From Takakia lepidozioides (Eukaryota > Streptophyta > Takakiopsida > Takakiales > Takakiaceae): a stretch of DNA of 64,000 bases. Every line of letters begins with the position of its first letter. Within the stretch, counting starts at the first letter, position 1. Where the stretch lies: NCBI GenBank assembly GCA_030704615.1, contig CM060731.1:55412221-55476220 (forward strand), in the 5' to 3' direction. Positions 32,539 to 43,750 of the stretch are shown piece after piece. A program made the translations under genes and the position numbers. The notes beneath the pieces are model-generated. The model was not told where the DNA came from. It saw only the letters and a list, made by a program, of their open reading frames with translations, and searched no databases.

Positions 32539-32920
32539 TTGAAGGTGGGGCATATAAGTTTTCCAACTTAGGGGTTGAGACTTGACCCTATGTTTGTGAG
32601 TGCCTTGAGCGCATGCTTGCCCATAGTGAGCAAGATTTTTGTCGCTAAACAAAGAGAAGCAAACATAAAAAAGCTTACGGTTGGAGCGAAAGTGCCTCAT
32701 TCTTCAATTAGAGAACTTTATCTCGTGAGGGCGGGAGTCATTGCATAAGACATAATAGTCTTATAGCATCCCTTTAGGCACGATAGGCGCACTTTGTATG
32801 CATTTGTCTTGGTTTCCATTGCATTTGTATTTGGGTCCGAACCGGCCCCCCTTAAAATTTACTGTGTCTTTTTCCAGTATTTTTTCTACTTTTTGTTACC
32901 TTTGCAAGCCTTTCTTGACC
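32539..32920 (+). mobile_element. PLE family-2 3' fragment
   Basis: It starts 5'-truncated at AAGGTGGGGCATATAAG and ends at TTCTTGACCA against CCCTAAA. It is the tail of the same family as 54,985-55,208 (plus) and 53,062-53,440 (minus). It contains CCGGCCCCCCTTAAAA, the family-2 version of the shared box. Confidence 0.65.
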
Positions 32921-32947
32921 ACCCTAAACCCTAAAAATCCTAAACCC
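32921..32947 (-). repeat. Telomere-type tract, CCCTAAA
   Basis: Three to four units, one degenerate, joined directly to the PLE terminus TTGACCA. Confidence 0.9.
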
Positions 32948-33120
32948 TTCTAGTTTCCTGTCTCTCAGGATCTCTCCTTTTCAGGTTTGATTCACAAGAT
33001 CTGAAATTTTTCCGGGGGTGCATAACTGACCCCCCTAAAACTTGTTAGCCCGGATCGTGTTTATCTTGCACCTGGTGCATCCGCGTTGTACTGCTACACT
33101 TGTTTTGACGCTTTATATGA
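32948..33120 (+). mobile_element. PLE family-1 3' fragment
   Basis: It starts at TTCTAGTTTCCTG and ends GCTTTATATGA with one ACCCTAAA unit, then runs into TTTCTTACAGTGTTAGC, a junction shared with 21,528 and (inverted) 56,200. Confidence 0.6.
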
Positions 33121-34060
33121 ACCCTAAACTTTCTTACAGTGTTAGCTGCAACACATCATCGAAATTCGTTCAATGGGCCAACGGATGGTTGCCCATCCAA
33201 ATGATTTTCGTTCGCTTTGAAACTTGGCCAGGGTGTTCAATGTACCCTCTGATACGTCCCAGTGTAATACGAGATCAATCGAAAAATCGTTCGATTGTCC
33301 AATGAGGCGTTCACTTGTCATCTGGTTTTTGTTCAATGCGAAAAAGAAATCTTGCAATGCGTGCACGACTATTGCACCCATTGAACGGATGTGGTTGAAG
33401 CCCCTCTTTTGCCCGTATGTGTGCGACACATGTGCGAAGACACAACAGACGAATAAATCATTTGTCTCCCCATCGACGCAAGCCATTCCACAATTTAATT
33501 GAATTTAAATTTATTTTAAGCCAATAAATAGGTTTGCGCTGCCTTTCAGTGGGGGTTTCTGGCACGTATCGATTTTGTTTTTGGCTCAATTTTGTTCTGC
33601 GGCTTCCAGCATCCCACGACTACTCCCCCGCCAAAATTTGGACCAATAAAAAATGCCCCAAAAAAAAAGTGTTCTCTTCGCTCACTATTGCGAAACTCTC
33701 TATGAAGAGTGCATGAAGTAAAACACAAATCAAGTTTGGAGTGCAAAATAGGGAAGAAACTGTGGTTTTGGGTCCAAATGAATTTTGATCGCTCCCAAAT
33801 TTGGCACGCACGTTGCATATGGCTACATTACACGCCCCATTCAAAAACGGAATGAAAAAAAAGTCACGAGCACACGAAACACAGTCCAACAGGTCCCAAA
33901 GCAATAGCAGCTCCAACAGAATACATTCAACGGGTGAACGGATGGTTGCCCATCCAAATCATTTTTGTTAGCTTCCAAACTTTGCCAGCACGTTCCAAAC
34001 ATCCTCTCACAGGTCTCGGACTAATATCAGATCACTATGTAGAACATATCCATTGAAGAA
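33121..34060. other. Non-coding stretch with a 115-bp direct repeat
   Basis: About 33,170-33,290 and 33,925-34,040 share a diverged repeat (CGGATGGTTGCCCATCCAAAT core). No gene was recognised. It lies just 5' of a transposase exon and may be intron or 5' sequence of that element. Confidence 0.45.
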
Positions 34061-35428
34061 ATGGCGGACATGCCATCTTGCAATTTGACAGAGACTGTGC
34101 ACAACGCATGGTTGCAACAGTCTGGGAAACGCGGTCGGGATTTGTATGTGGCAACAACAGATGATCTGATACGTGCCTTGCAACAACAAACCAGATACCG
34201 AGATTTCTTGCGAGGTGGGGTTGGTGGCAAAGGTCCGGACAAACTGGAGTTGATGTTGCGTGCTGCAAATAGATCTGGGGATCCAAGCAAGATAGCACGG
34301 GCGGTGAGCATGTATGCCCAGGGAACGCCACTTGTTTCAAGAGTTCCACATCTTGAAGGGGAGGAGAGATTCGGCTACTGTAAGAGGAAATTGAACACCC
34401 AACCTGGTTCGGAATCCGATTCGCACAGGGCAGACCGTGATAACTTCTCGAAGCCTCGTGTTCCCCTGTATGACAAATCCATTTCCGGAATCTCCATTGT
34501 GGAGGAACCTCCGACACGACGGCAGGCTCTAGCATCAAACAATACCACTGAAATGGTGCAGGAGAGAAACTACCCCCTTCATGTGCTGAAGTCCGCATGC
34601 CCTGACCACGTTTGGCACATAAAACACACAAATGCAGGGTCTCGTGTAAAATGTACAGCAATCAGGGCAACTAATTTCGAGAAATGTACTTCATCTATAT
34701 CCAGGGGCGGTGCCCGGACTCCTGCTCCTACTTTCACGGGTTTGATGCGTCCATACGGCCAACCAGAAGCCAAGAACCACAAGTTCTGGTTTTGCGCAGA
34801 CGATTGTGGTAGATGTGTGCATGGAACTGTGCGACCTTCCGTGGTGATGAAGCCAGCTCCTCCAACCATTTGGCCCGTCAAGATGGGAACACATCTCACA
34901 AGTCAGGAGATTGCAATGGTGGAGGAGGTAGGCTTTTCCCTTGCGAGACAACCCCAACTGCATGCATGTGCTTCTACTTCTGCGTCCTCTCGGGTCCCTC
35001 CGACAAATCCTGACTTGTGGCCAACCAAACGAGATGGAAAGCTGGTTTGGCGTTTCCCTCCAACCGCTGAACATTTCGGCAAAGTGGAGTCCGCAAGAAT
35101 GCTCCAAGCTCGTGTTGCAAGCACCACGGAAGTACCCGATTCAGGGTATGGTTGGGTGTACACAATGATCACTTCGACATTTGCTGTTCATGACAGGGCC
35201 TATGACGTCACGGTTTCCAATTTCCCCAATTGCACATGTCCTGATTTTGTGAATATGCTATTAACCAGTTTGGGCAAGAGAGGAAAAATTCATACCTTGC
35301 AAACATTTGTATTACATATTTTTGAAGAGGATGGTTTGCGATCCCAAGCGTGACAATTTCGTTCACCAGGCCACGCTGAGTTTCAACGAGGTCGATAATC
35401 TGTTGCAGCGGGATTCAACACATAGGTA
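34061..35428 (+). pseudogene. MULE-type transposase, C-terminal half (second subfamily)
   Basis: The frame starts near MPSCNLTETVHNAW, the counterpart of NMAESVHSSW in copy D and so the catalytic Glu region. A Cys/His-rich middle follows (FWFCADDCGRCVHG), then the strand TFAVHDRAYDVTVSNF and a SWIM finger beginning CTCPDF. A one-base shift near 35,275 breaks the SWIM; the second half (PCKHLYYIFLKR) is in the next frame, which then stops at about 35,428. The N-terminal half and the first two Asp are not present. It differs clearly from copies A-D. Confidence 0.7.
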
Positions 35429-36720
35429 GCATCAACTATCACTTCGTGTATCTGGAATGTGATGAATGTGCAATCTGGAATGTGCAATCTGAAATGTGCT
35501 TTTTATGGACTATGAGTATGCAATCTGGTGTGTGGACAACCATGCTATGAACTGTGCAATTTGCAACATTGTCATGGACATTCAATTCAATTCAATTCAT
35601 TTGCAATATCGTAGCTGGTGCAATGATATGGCATCCCTTATCCCTCCATTATGCTTCGAACTATACTCAGTGAGGTCTCAGTGGCAACTTTTAAAAGCAC
35701 ATGCATCATTGCTCCTTTTGAAGTCTACATGTTCTCCTGTCGTTATGCACTACAATCATCTTTTATTCAGGTAATGATTCTTTGCATTAATCCCATGGTC
35801 ATAGGACCATCCTCGGTTATAGGCGCCGCATGTTCATGTTGACGTGACAGATGGGGATACAGTGCCACGTCAGCATTTGCCGCCATGTCAACCTGATGAC
35901 ATCACGCTCACGCCACGTCAGCGTGGGTGCACGCTCACGCCACGTCACTCCTGCGTGAGCACGCGCTCACGTGCTCACGCCATTGCGTCGTTGTCCCCTG
36001 GCCAAGGTATGATCATCATCGAGGATCAAATCGCCTTACTGCATCAACTATTACTTGCGACCGCTCATGATGCCGTTTTTTGGCATCACTTTGAGGTACA
36101 TACCAGATCAGCATAAACACTTGAGCCTTTAAGAATGAGTTGAAGGTGTTGCAATTCCAAGAGCCCAGCCTGATAATGTAGACCAGTCATCATGCTATTT
36201 CTATGTTCCATGAATGCACAAAAGGTCTGGATCTGGTTTTCCAATCATCTCTCCAAAACTCAATCAGAGTGGAGTGCTACAATGAGCATAATCATAACTT
36301 TATAGACAACACCAGCTCAAAGGGTATTCCAAAAGGCTAGTTCGATAAGTTAAGCCAGCCCCTATGTATTTTGAAAAAGCCCAACAAGACCACTGCTTGG
36401 TATTCTTCCAAGTCAAGTACAACTTGGTACTTTCCAAGTTAACATAGTAAAACTGAACCTGTTTCAAATTCAAAGGATGGTTCCAATGGCATCGCTTGGC
36501 AACCTTAAACAGGTGTTATGTAATCTGAAAAGCCCATCACGCCAGCTGCTTGGTAATCTCTAAGTTAAAACAGTGTAACCGGGGCTATTTTAAATTTAGA
36601 ACTCTGACCTCAATGGTCAAAAAGGACCGTTTGGTACTTACCGTGTTAAATCAGCATGAGAAGGCCTATCTTAAGCATCATTGGATAGCCTTATAAGGTC
36701 TGGAGATGGTACTCCAGCAC
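35429..36720. other. No gene; dense ACGTCA cluster at 35,838-35,985
   Basis: Most of this stretch shows no coding signal. About 35,838-35,985 holds many copies of TGACGT/ACGTCA and GCTCACG(C/T) in under 150 bp, partly as tandem units (CTCACGCCACGTCA). ACGT cores are the classic plant bZIP site, so it may be a regulatory cluster or a minisatellite that resembles one. Confidence 0.5.
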
Positions 36721-36827
36721 TTAGTCAATGGTCCAAATTAATTGTTGGAACCCTTTGACTTTAACATCAACACTAGGGCTATCAAAGAGGCAAAATTAAT
36801 AATGCTAGGGACATTTGCACTACAAAA

Positions 36828-38666
36828 TCATCCTATCATTCTAGATTTAACTAGGAATGAACTCAGCTTTCGCGGATTCCTCCAACAAATCATCGCTCGA
36901 GGAAGAAACCGAAGCTCTGGGACTTGCTGAAGCAACTCGTGGAGTCTAGGGTTTAGGGTGGCCCCCAAGTTCAAGGCTCGAGTGTACGAAGAGTAGTCGA
37001 GCTTAAGAACAAGGGGGGCCCGTTTACCCTCAACTGCGCGTTGCGTCTGTTGGTCGAGTAGAGCGGATCTGAGGTCGTAGGAGATCTTGGTGAAGCAACT
37101 CCGGATGATCGCCGCCGGATAACCTCGGGCTCGAAGACGTTTGTAAAACAAAAGTCGCAAATGGTTGAACCCTTGGATGGTGCTTTCTCGTATTACGTAC
37201 CGTTGGAGCTCGCCGATGATGAAAGCTTTCTTTTGGTGATGTGGATGCCACGAGGACCAAGGCAAGTATTGATACTTGCTATGGGCCTTTTGATGACATC
37301 TAGTAGAGAGCCGTCGAGTTTGGATGAAGTCGTCTCCTTTGAGGAAGGTGATATCCAAGATGTCGGCGGACGTCGGGCTTATGGCGGTCGTGATTTTGAT
37401 GCCATCGAACATGGAACCGTAGTTCCGTAACCAGGACCGGAGTCTCTTTTCGGAGCCTACCCAGATGCCAAAGCCGTCGTCGATATAGCGCTTAAGATAA
37501 AGCAGCTCTTGCTCCGATGGGCACACGTACTCCATGTACATCTCCAACCGACAGAGGAACAAACAAGCGTAAACAATTGCAAAGTTGTTCCCCATGGCCG
37601 TCCCGCGAATTTGGTGCCAAAAACTACCATTGAACTCAAGGTAATGGTGTTTCAAGACTAATCTAGCGAGGGTCATGATCAGGTCTTTTTTGTGTTTGGT
37701 GAAATTACCTCCAATAGCACATTCGAGCTCATACAAGCCGAGCTCGGTGATGATGCTGGGATATAGAGATTCCACGTCAAACGTAAAAAGAAGAGCATGC
37801 GAGGGGACCTCGAGTTGGGAAACCTCTCGAAGAAGCGTGAGAGAATCAACCAAATGAGTGGGTTCCTTGAGAAGTACCGGAAGGAGTTGGTGATGGAGCC
37901 AAATTGAAGCATGCTCGAAGATGTAGTTGTTGTAGGAACAAATGGGTCTTCCAACAAGCACGGGTTTGTGCACCTTCGGAATGAAGTACAAAGCACAAGC
38001 TCGAAAGTCCATGGACGACCGAGGGCGTTGGCAGATGTAATTCCATTATTTGGTGGAGATCGCAAACCTGTAGATTGGATGGCAAGCTAGCACCTCCAAC
38101 CTCGACCAAAGTTCTTCCCACGGTACGGAATCCACGGGACGATAAACTTCGGTGTCTGAGAGTTGCCGCATCGCCTCTTGCATGTACCAAGACTTGTCCA
38201 TAAGCACAAGACCAAGATTTTTGTCGGCCGGCTTGATGACAAGGTCCGGATCCGACCTCAATCTTTTGAGAGCAAGTCTCAAGTGTCTCGGCAGACAAGG
38301 TCGTGCATTGCGGGCGATTCGATCCAAACGGCTAGACAAAAGATCATTACCTTCTCGAATGATGGCCTCGAGCGGTTGAGATTCCACTGGCGGATTGAAT
38401 GATGGATTCGGAACGCGCCAAAGAGGAACCTCGTCGTTGTCTTTGCCGGAGAAGAACGTTTGCAACCTCAAGCTTCGAGCAAAATTGTTGAATTCGGTGA
38501 TGATTGAAGATCGGGAAGGGGGAAGAGGACGAGGAATGTAATTGAGACCAAGGCCCAGGAGTTGTCGCTCCGCAAAGGAGAGAACCCTCTTGCTATAGTT
38601 GTGGATAGCAGTGTTGGTGACCCTGCATTCCACTTGGGAGGGAGTCTTCCTAGTAAAGAGCAACAA
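36828..38666 (-). pseudogene. Penelope-like reverse transcriptase, endonuclease-lacking, one in-frame stop
   Basis: One frame of about 613 codons runs from 38,666 to TGA 36,828, broken only by TAA at 38,046-38,048. It has the PLE features in order: FAERQLLGLGLNYIPRP, VIKPADKNLGLVLMD, FIPKVHKP, GRPIC, FDVESLYPSI, GTAMGNNFA, KRYIDDGFGIWVG (catalytic YIDD), and a thumb with RARGYPAAI and LVKSRM. The frame ends right after the thumb, so the GIY-YIG endonuclease of canonical Penelope is absent. EN-lacking PLEs of this kind are known at telomeres in rotifers, fungi and plants. A second, truncated copy is at 57,240. Confidence 0.9.
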
Positions 38667-38683
38667 AGCGTAAGCCTTCGGGT

Positions 38684-39595
38684 CTACAAGCGGGTACTAG
38701 AAGAGACTCCTCGTGCACCCCCGCGTTTGTGAGGAGGTACGTATGGCCGCTTCGTCGTCGTCGTCGTCGTCGCACCCTTCGTCGTGGCCGGTTTTCCGTT
38801 GACCCTCGCTGAAGGTTTTCGGCCTCCCGTACCAGAACCGGTTGTGCGGTTCGGGCCTGACCTCTTGTTGAAAGAGGTAGGTGACGCAGCAGAACGGGTG
38901 GAGACCCGGATACCTTTCTGCTGCTTGCCGTTTCCCGACTTTCCGCCAGGATTCGCCTTAGGCTTACTAGCCGGTTTGGTCCCAAGCTTCTGGGCCTTAG
39001 GTTTCACCTGGATGGAATTCACCACCTTCTTCACCTCCTTGAGTGCTTCCTTGATCACCTCGCGTTTCACGAGGGTAGCAATGGACGGTTCCACAGGGAG
39101 GGTCTCCGCTTCTTCCATAGCACCTTCCCGAGCAACGTTGCGAGCGGCGATAGCTGCGGCCTTGCTGACGTCGGAAAGTTGTTTGTGAATGAGAAATGCA
39201 TCTACTTGAGTAACAAAGAGATTGCTAAGATGAAGATGCCACGACTCGATGGAAGACTTAGACTTGTCACCTATCAAATTTCGGCCACTGGCATTGCACA
39301 GTGTAAGCTCGGGTGGCCCTCTAGATACCCGCACAACACTGGCGACGGGGTTTGTACTCCTCAGAAGACGGCCCTTCACAGCAGTACTTGGTGGTTCAAC
39401 ATTTGTTTGCGCCTTCACAAATCGTGCCTCTGGTTGCCCCAACACGGTGATAATCTCGACAAAGCTGCTATGCTCCAGCAACACACCAACATGCCATGGG
39501 AGCAGAGGCTCAATGGAGTGGAGGGGGAGCGGGCGGGGGCCCGGGCTGGGTGCGGGGCGGAGGGGGTGGGGGTGGGGCCGGGGGGTGGGGATTTG
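38684..39595 (-). CDS. Basic Thr/Pro/Lys-rich open frame upstream of the PLE reverse transcriptase
   Basis: An open frame of up to 320 codons ends (TAG) 18 bp before the reverse transcriptase frame, in a different frame. The C-terminal 150 residues are strongly basic and low complexity (KPASKPKANPGGKSGNGK, a run of six Thr, then KRPYVPPHKRGG). A charged helical part (KREVIKEALKEVKKVV) precedes it. It could be a first ORF or an N-terminal extension of the PLE protein joined by a frameshift. The first 60 codons overlap a G-rich tract and are doubtful. Confidence 0.5.
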   Translation of the reverse strand, partial: QIPTPRPHPHPLRPAPSPGPRPLPLHSIEPLLPWHVGVLLEHSSFVEIITVLGQPEARFVKAQTNVEPPSTAVKGRLLRSTNPVASVVRVSRGPPELTLCNASGRNLIGDKSKSSIESWHLHLSNLFVTQVDAFLIHKQLSDVSKAAAIAARNVAREGAMEEAETLPVEPSIATLVKREVIKEALKEVKKVVNSIQVKPKAQKLGTKPASKPKANPGGKSGNGKQQKGIRVSTRSAASPTSFNKRSGPNRTTGSGTGGRKPSARVNGKPATTKGATTTTTTKRPYVPPHKRGGARGVSSSTRL

Positions 39596-39600
39596 ACAGG
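39530..39600 (+). other. G-rich tract able to form G-quadruplexes
   Basis: Several runs of four to six G separated by one to three bases (GGGGGTGGGGGTGGGG type) lie on the plus strand, that is, the strand copied from the PLE RNA near its 5' region. Confidence 0.6.
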
Positions 39601-39659
39601 CGGGCTCCGGCAGCGCAGGGCTCAGGCAAGGAGGGCCCACGGTCTCGCGCATTTAACTC

Positions 39660-41246
39660 CATGTCTAGTGTAAACCAAATTTATACATGCACAATGTTGA
39701 ATGGCATACGTTGTGAGTTAATGTCAAACTGAACGAAAAGCGAGGGATGGACTGAAACTTCTGGACGGAAACTCGTGAACGGAAACGTCAACAGATGAAT
39801 GAGATTTGGATGAAGTTTCGATGTAAGATTCTGGCCGTTCGATCGGATTAGGGTAAGAACGGACGGTCATGACATGCTGTTTTAATTTAGGTTTTGGGGG
39901 GCGCATTACAATCCCCCAGTGCTCTTCATTTTTCATTGTTTCCTCGCTCTATCTCTCTCGCTCTCTCTCTCTCGCTCTACTGTGTCTCGTAATCTTTGAG
40001 CCTGTGTACCTCTGTTGCTTGCATTCTAATTGCTTACACAATTCTGAGCCTGTTTGGAGGAGATGGAATGTTGTCAAAAGCTCGGCTAGCCTGTACTGAT
40101 ATACCGCTCTTGCTGTGGCTTGATATTAGCTTCTTTCAGGAACTGAGCCTGGTTTGTCCATCCATTACTTCGATTGATAGCATTGATCTGCACAACGAAT
40201 TACTTCACCTCAATGTATTTTGTGAGCCCGCTCAATCGCGACTGTAGCAGAGAGGGAGAGGAGACTTTCGACATTTGAAGGAGTTTTGCGGACTCCGGTA
40301 CCAGAGAAAAATCTTCCTCTCTTCCGTTTTCTATGAGATAGATAATCCGCATAGTCTTGACTACCTTATTCAGAGAACAATGAAGCTAGAGTAGGTTAAT
40401 TTATCTTTTCACAGACCGTTGCTTCTCATTAGCTAGCTAATTTCATTTGCAGTGAACGAGCAGTATTATCTGCATTGGCTGTGAAGGATTTTTTGCACCA
40501 TATCAAGATAACTCCATCCTTGCATGCGCACCCATATAAGAGTGGCGAAGTTTTGGAACGATGGAGACATTGAGAGGACATTGCAACTCTGTTAATCTGA
40601 TGTGAATGAGAGAATATTAATGTGCAGCACCTGGTGCAGGAACACTAGTGCAGAGCGTTTCGATTGAGACAGGAGCGGATTGGCGGATGAATTGAGCGAC
40701 AGGAGTTGCAATAAGGCTAAACCTCTACTTACACGTAAGTGCTTCGACCTTGTTGATGTGTTTGAAACTAATTTATTTGGTTCTTGAAAGGAGGAAGGTC
40801 TCCTAGTGGAAGGTCTCCTAGTTGTTTTCGTTGAGTTTTTGGATCTTGATACTGCCTTCGTTCAGTTAGAGTTAGTACCAACTGTGCCTTGGGAGCTCAT
40901 GGTCCCTCTGGCCCTGGGGTAGTTATGGTAGAGTACTTCTTGTGTGGCAGATGACTTGGGGAAAAAGCTGTTAACATTGCGGGCTGTCTATTCAGGTCTT
41001 CTCCCATCGTGTATCTTAATAAAATACTATCAAGGTTGGTCAGCCTGCAAGATACAGCTCCAGATATGGCGGATACACCGGGGGCTGCTATTTCACGAGC
41101 GGCATGAGCATGAGCGGAAAAAAACACTCTAGGTCCTCACGCGAATTTCTCCCCTCCTGAGCGCTCGATCTGTGCCCGTCTTTCTTTCTTTACACCTTGC
41201 GTTCGCGGAGTTCCTTCCCGCCGCAGTGCTAGTCTGATAGCAACTC
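39660..41246. other. No gene; short CT microsatellite
   Basis: A TCTCTCGCTC microsatellite lies at about 39,946-39,976. No coding region, structural RNA or known repeat was recognised. The last part is directly upstream of the Crinkler-type header exon and should hold its promoter; no TATA box stands out. Confidence 0.4.
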
Positions 41247-41432
41247 ATGGGCACAAGGCGGGATCTCATTTTCATTCAAGAAGGCGGCTCTGAGATTGCC
41301 AAGCTCCGCTCTCCTAAGACAGCTGCGGATGTTTTGAATGCTCTACGGCGTAATGGGGATCTGTTTGATCAAGAGGGAGTTCTGCTGCTTGGGAGTGATT
41401 CCTTGGACCCAGGAGACTATACCTTTAAGCAG
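41247..41432 (+). CDS. Crinkler-type ubiquitin-like header exon
   Basis: ATG 41,247 opens a 62-codon exon ending AAGCAG before GTTGAT, a plausible donor. The protein (MGTRRDLIFIQEGG..., RNGDLFDQEGVLLLGSDSL, DPGDYTFKQ) has the beta-grasp-like header pattern and the DxLDPGxYxF ending seen at the start of Crinkler (CRN) family proteins. The matching effector exon is probably at 47,856. Without splicing the frame runs on to TGA near 41,538. Confidence 0.6.
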
Positions 41433-43750
41433 GTTGATGCTCCTTCAACAACAGACACAAGTAAAGGCAGTGGTAAACCCTTCTCCCTGTCATCGGGGTT
41501 TTGTCATCGGGATAATTTAGGTTTTCCTGTGGCGGTCTGAGTTTCTTAGGGCTCGGCAGCCTGAGTTTGCTGATAGTGAGGTTTAAGTACTTAGGGTTTG
41601 TTGTCACCAGATCGTTTCAAGGTTATTGAAAGCTTTGCAAACTTTGTGAAGGCAGGCAGAAGCTCCACTTGCCTTCACTCCATAAATTTTTGCAAGGCTT
41701 TCGTAGCAAGGGTTGTAGGGTATGTCTTCTTGTACTTACTGGAGCTGTTTGTCCCGTAGGTTATGTTTACTCCCGCAGGGTCCCCTAAATCCCCAACGTC
41801 CCGTTTGGTGTAATTCAGAGGTTGTGTAGATTCTTGGCACCTAGGTTGCTGATGCTGGGATCTTTTCTTGATTCTTTTCATAACTAGGGTTTGTTTGATG
41901 CGTGGCTGCAAATATGAGTAGTATCGTTCAAACCCCTCATTTCTCATGAGTGCCTAGGGTTGTCTTTATTTGTTGCATCGAGTAGATTACTTAAGTTTTT
42001 CCTTATCTGGTTATCTGTAGTTACTCCTGATGAATGAATGAGTTCTCTTTGTTTCCTTTCCCTGAAATATCCTGCAGGTAGGCATCACCCAGGGTAATTC
42101 TCTAGAATGTATTTTCTAGAACGATGCTAATCAGCCTGCTCATAGAGCTGTCGAGCAGTCTGATAAGAGCCAGCGTATGGCAGCGTCCAATTTATATTCC
42201 TAGTCATTTTGTTGGTTGATAGATTGCTGCGGGCAGCGCCTCCTACCCTCAGAGAATGGCTGAAGAAAAAGTTGCCGGATCATGTTCTATGGTTTTCAGT
42301 TGCCATTTTGTTGAGCTTGCTGCATTGCACTGCTTCTTGGAAATGTCTGGTCGTGAACCTTTGTGGGCACTTTTTGTGCAAGGTCAGAGGGCAAGCCCTT
42401 CTGAATCTCTTGAAGCGCAGTGGTCGGTCAGATTGCGGCAGATGATGGCAGGTTTAAAGTGTTGTGTGGCCTGAAACCCTAACTCTAAACCGTCATTTTG
42501 GTAGTTCACTTGTGAGTGATTGCCGTCCTGGCATCCACTTCTATTTTTATTGTGAGGGAGAGGGAGTCTTCCTTTGTGTCTCTGGAGCTCTCTTGGATTT
42601 TTTGCATCCATAACCATAACCGCAACAGTTTTAGACAGGCTCAATGGCATCCCAAGAGTATGTACAGGGTTAGGGTTTCAAATCTTCATCTGATTTTTGT
42701 TACGTCTCTTGCTTCTTGGTTGAACGGTGTTGTGTCTGTCTTCGCAGACTACTTTCTTTGTGGGATTGTTGGTTATGGAAACCATGGTTGATGGTTTAGG
42801 GTGTCAGATAGTGCGTCAAGGAGGGAGTCTGGTGAGTGTAAGTTTGTAGGGTTTGCTACCAATGTGTGAAGAATGAGTTTCTGTTCTCTCTTCAGTACTT
42901 TGATGCATGTGACCTGCGAATCAGTAGTGTTGTTCAAACCTTTACGATTTCTTGAGTACCATCTTCAGAAGATAGAAAGCTCTAGCCGAAATTGTGCGCA
43001 TGTTTTGAGCTGTTAATTGGTCGATGACAGAATGTGGTTGTTGGTGACTTATGTGAGTTAACCAAAACCGCCTTGGCTGCAGAACCTTCTGTGACAGTGT
43101 TCACCCATTAGCTAGGGTGTCAGATAGTGCGTCATGGAGAGAGTCTGGTGAATGTCGATGGGTTGCCTAGGGCAGTCTGAGCCCGTTTGTTTTTATGTCT
43201 GCAATTCTGATGATGGGCAGGCACATTTGAATTCTTGCAAGACAATTGGGCAGTTGATTGTTGAACCTGCTGCAGTTACTGATTTGTTCAATGCGTAGCT
43301 TGGAGTCAAGTGTTTGCAATTTTTTTGGTTTCTTGGCTGCGTTGTGCACTCAGGGTTTCAACAGCTTCTCCCAATCCCGTGTGTGATCCTGTGTACGGTT
43401 GATACATGCAGTTTATTCATTCGATAGATCCATGTTAACAAGTAAAATATGAGGGGGGTCCTTTGAAAGACACGGTTGTTTGTTAGGACAGGGTATTTCA
43501 AACTGAATCTAGTATCTTGAGATATTTGCATATTTTTAGCATTACAAGCAGCTTCTTGGTAGTGTTTATGGTTTGTTTTTTTTTTCGTTATGTTTTTTGC
43601 TTTGAACCCTCTGAAGCTGCTGGTATGTTATCAATAGTACAGTGATTGCTGTCCTTACACCCTCTTCTAATTTTATTCCAAGTCGTTTTGTTGGTTGATA
43701 CTTGTGGTTTATTCTTCTGTAGCACCCCCAGCAGGTAACTGGGTTTGCAC

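Noticed and set aside
30824-33120. Solo LTRs of an LTR retrotransposon
   Set aside because: No TG...CA ends, no target duplications, variable 5' ends, hammerhead motifs and telomeric junctions fit PLE ends better.
23918-38048. Non-standard genetic code with TAA as Gln (single TAA codons in gypsy, PLE and the 61-kb fragment)
   Set aside because: The 466-codon kinase frame and the 812-codon gypsy frame have no internal TAA or TAG, and a TGA also occurs; point mutation or sequence error explains the few cases.
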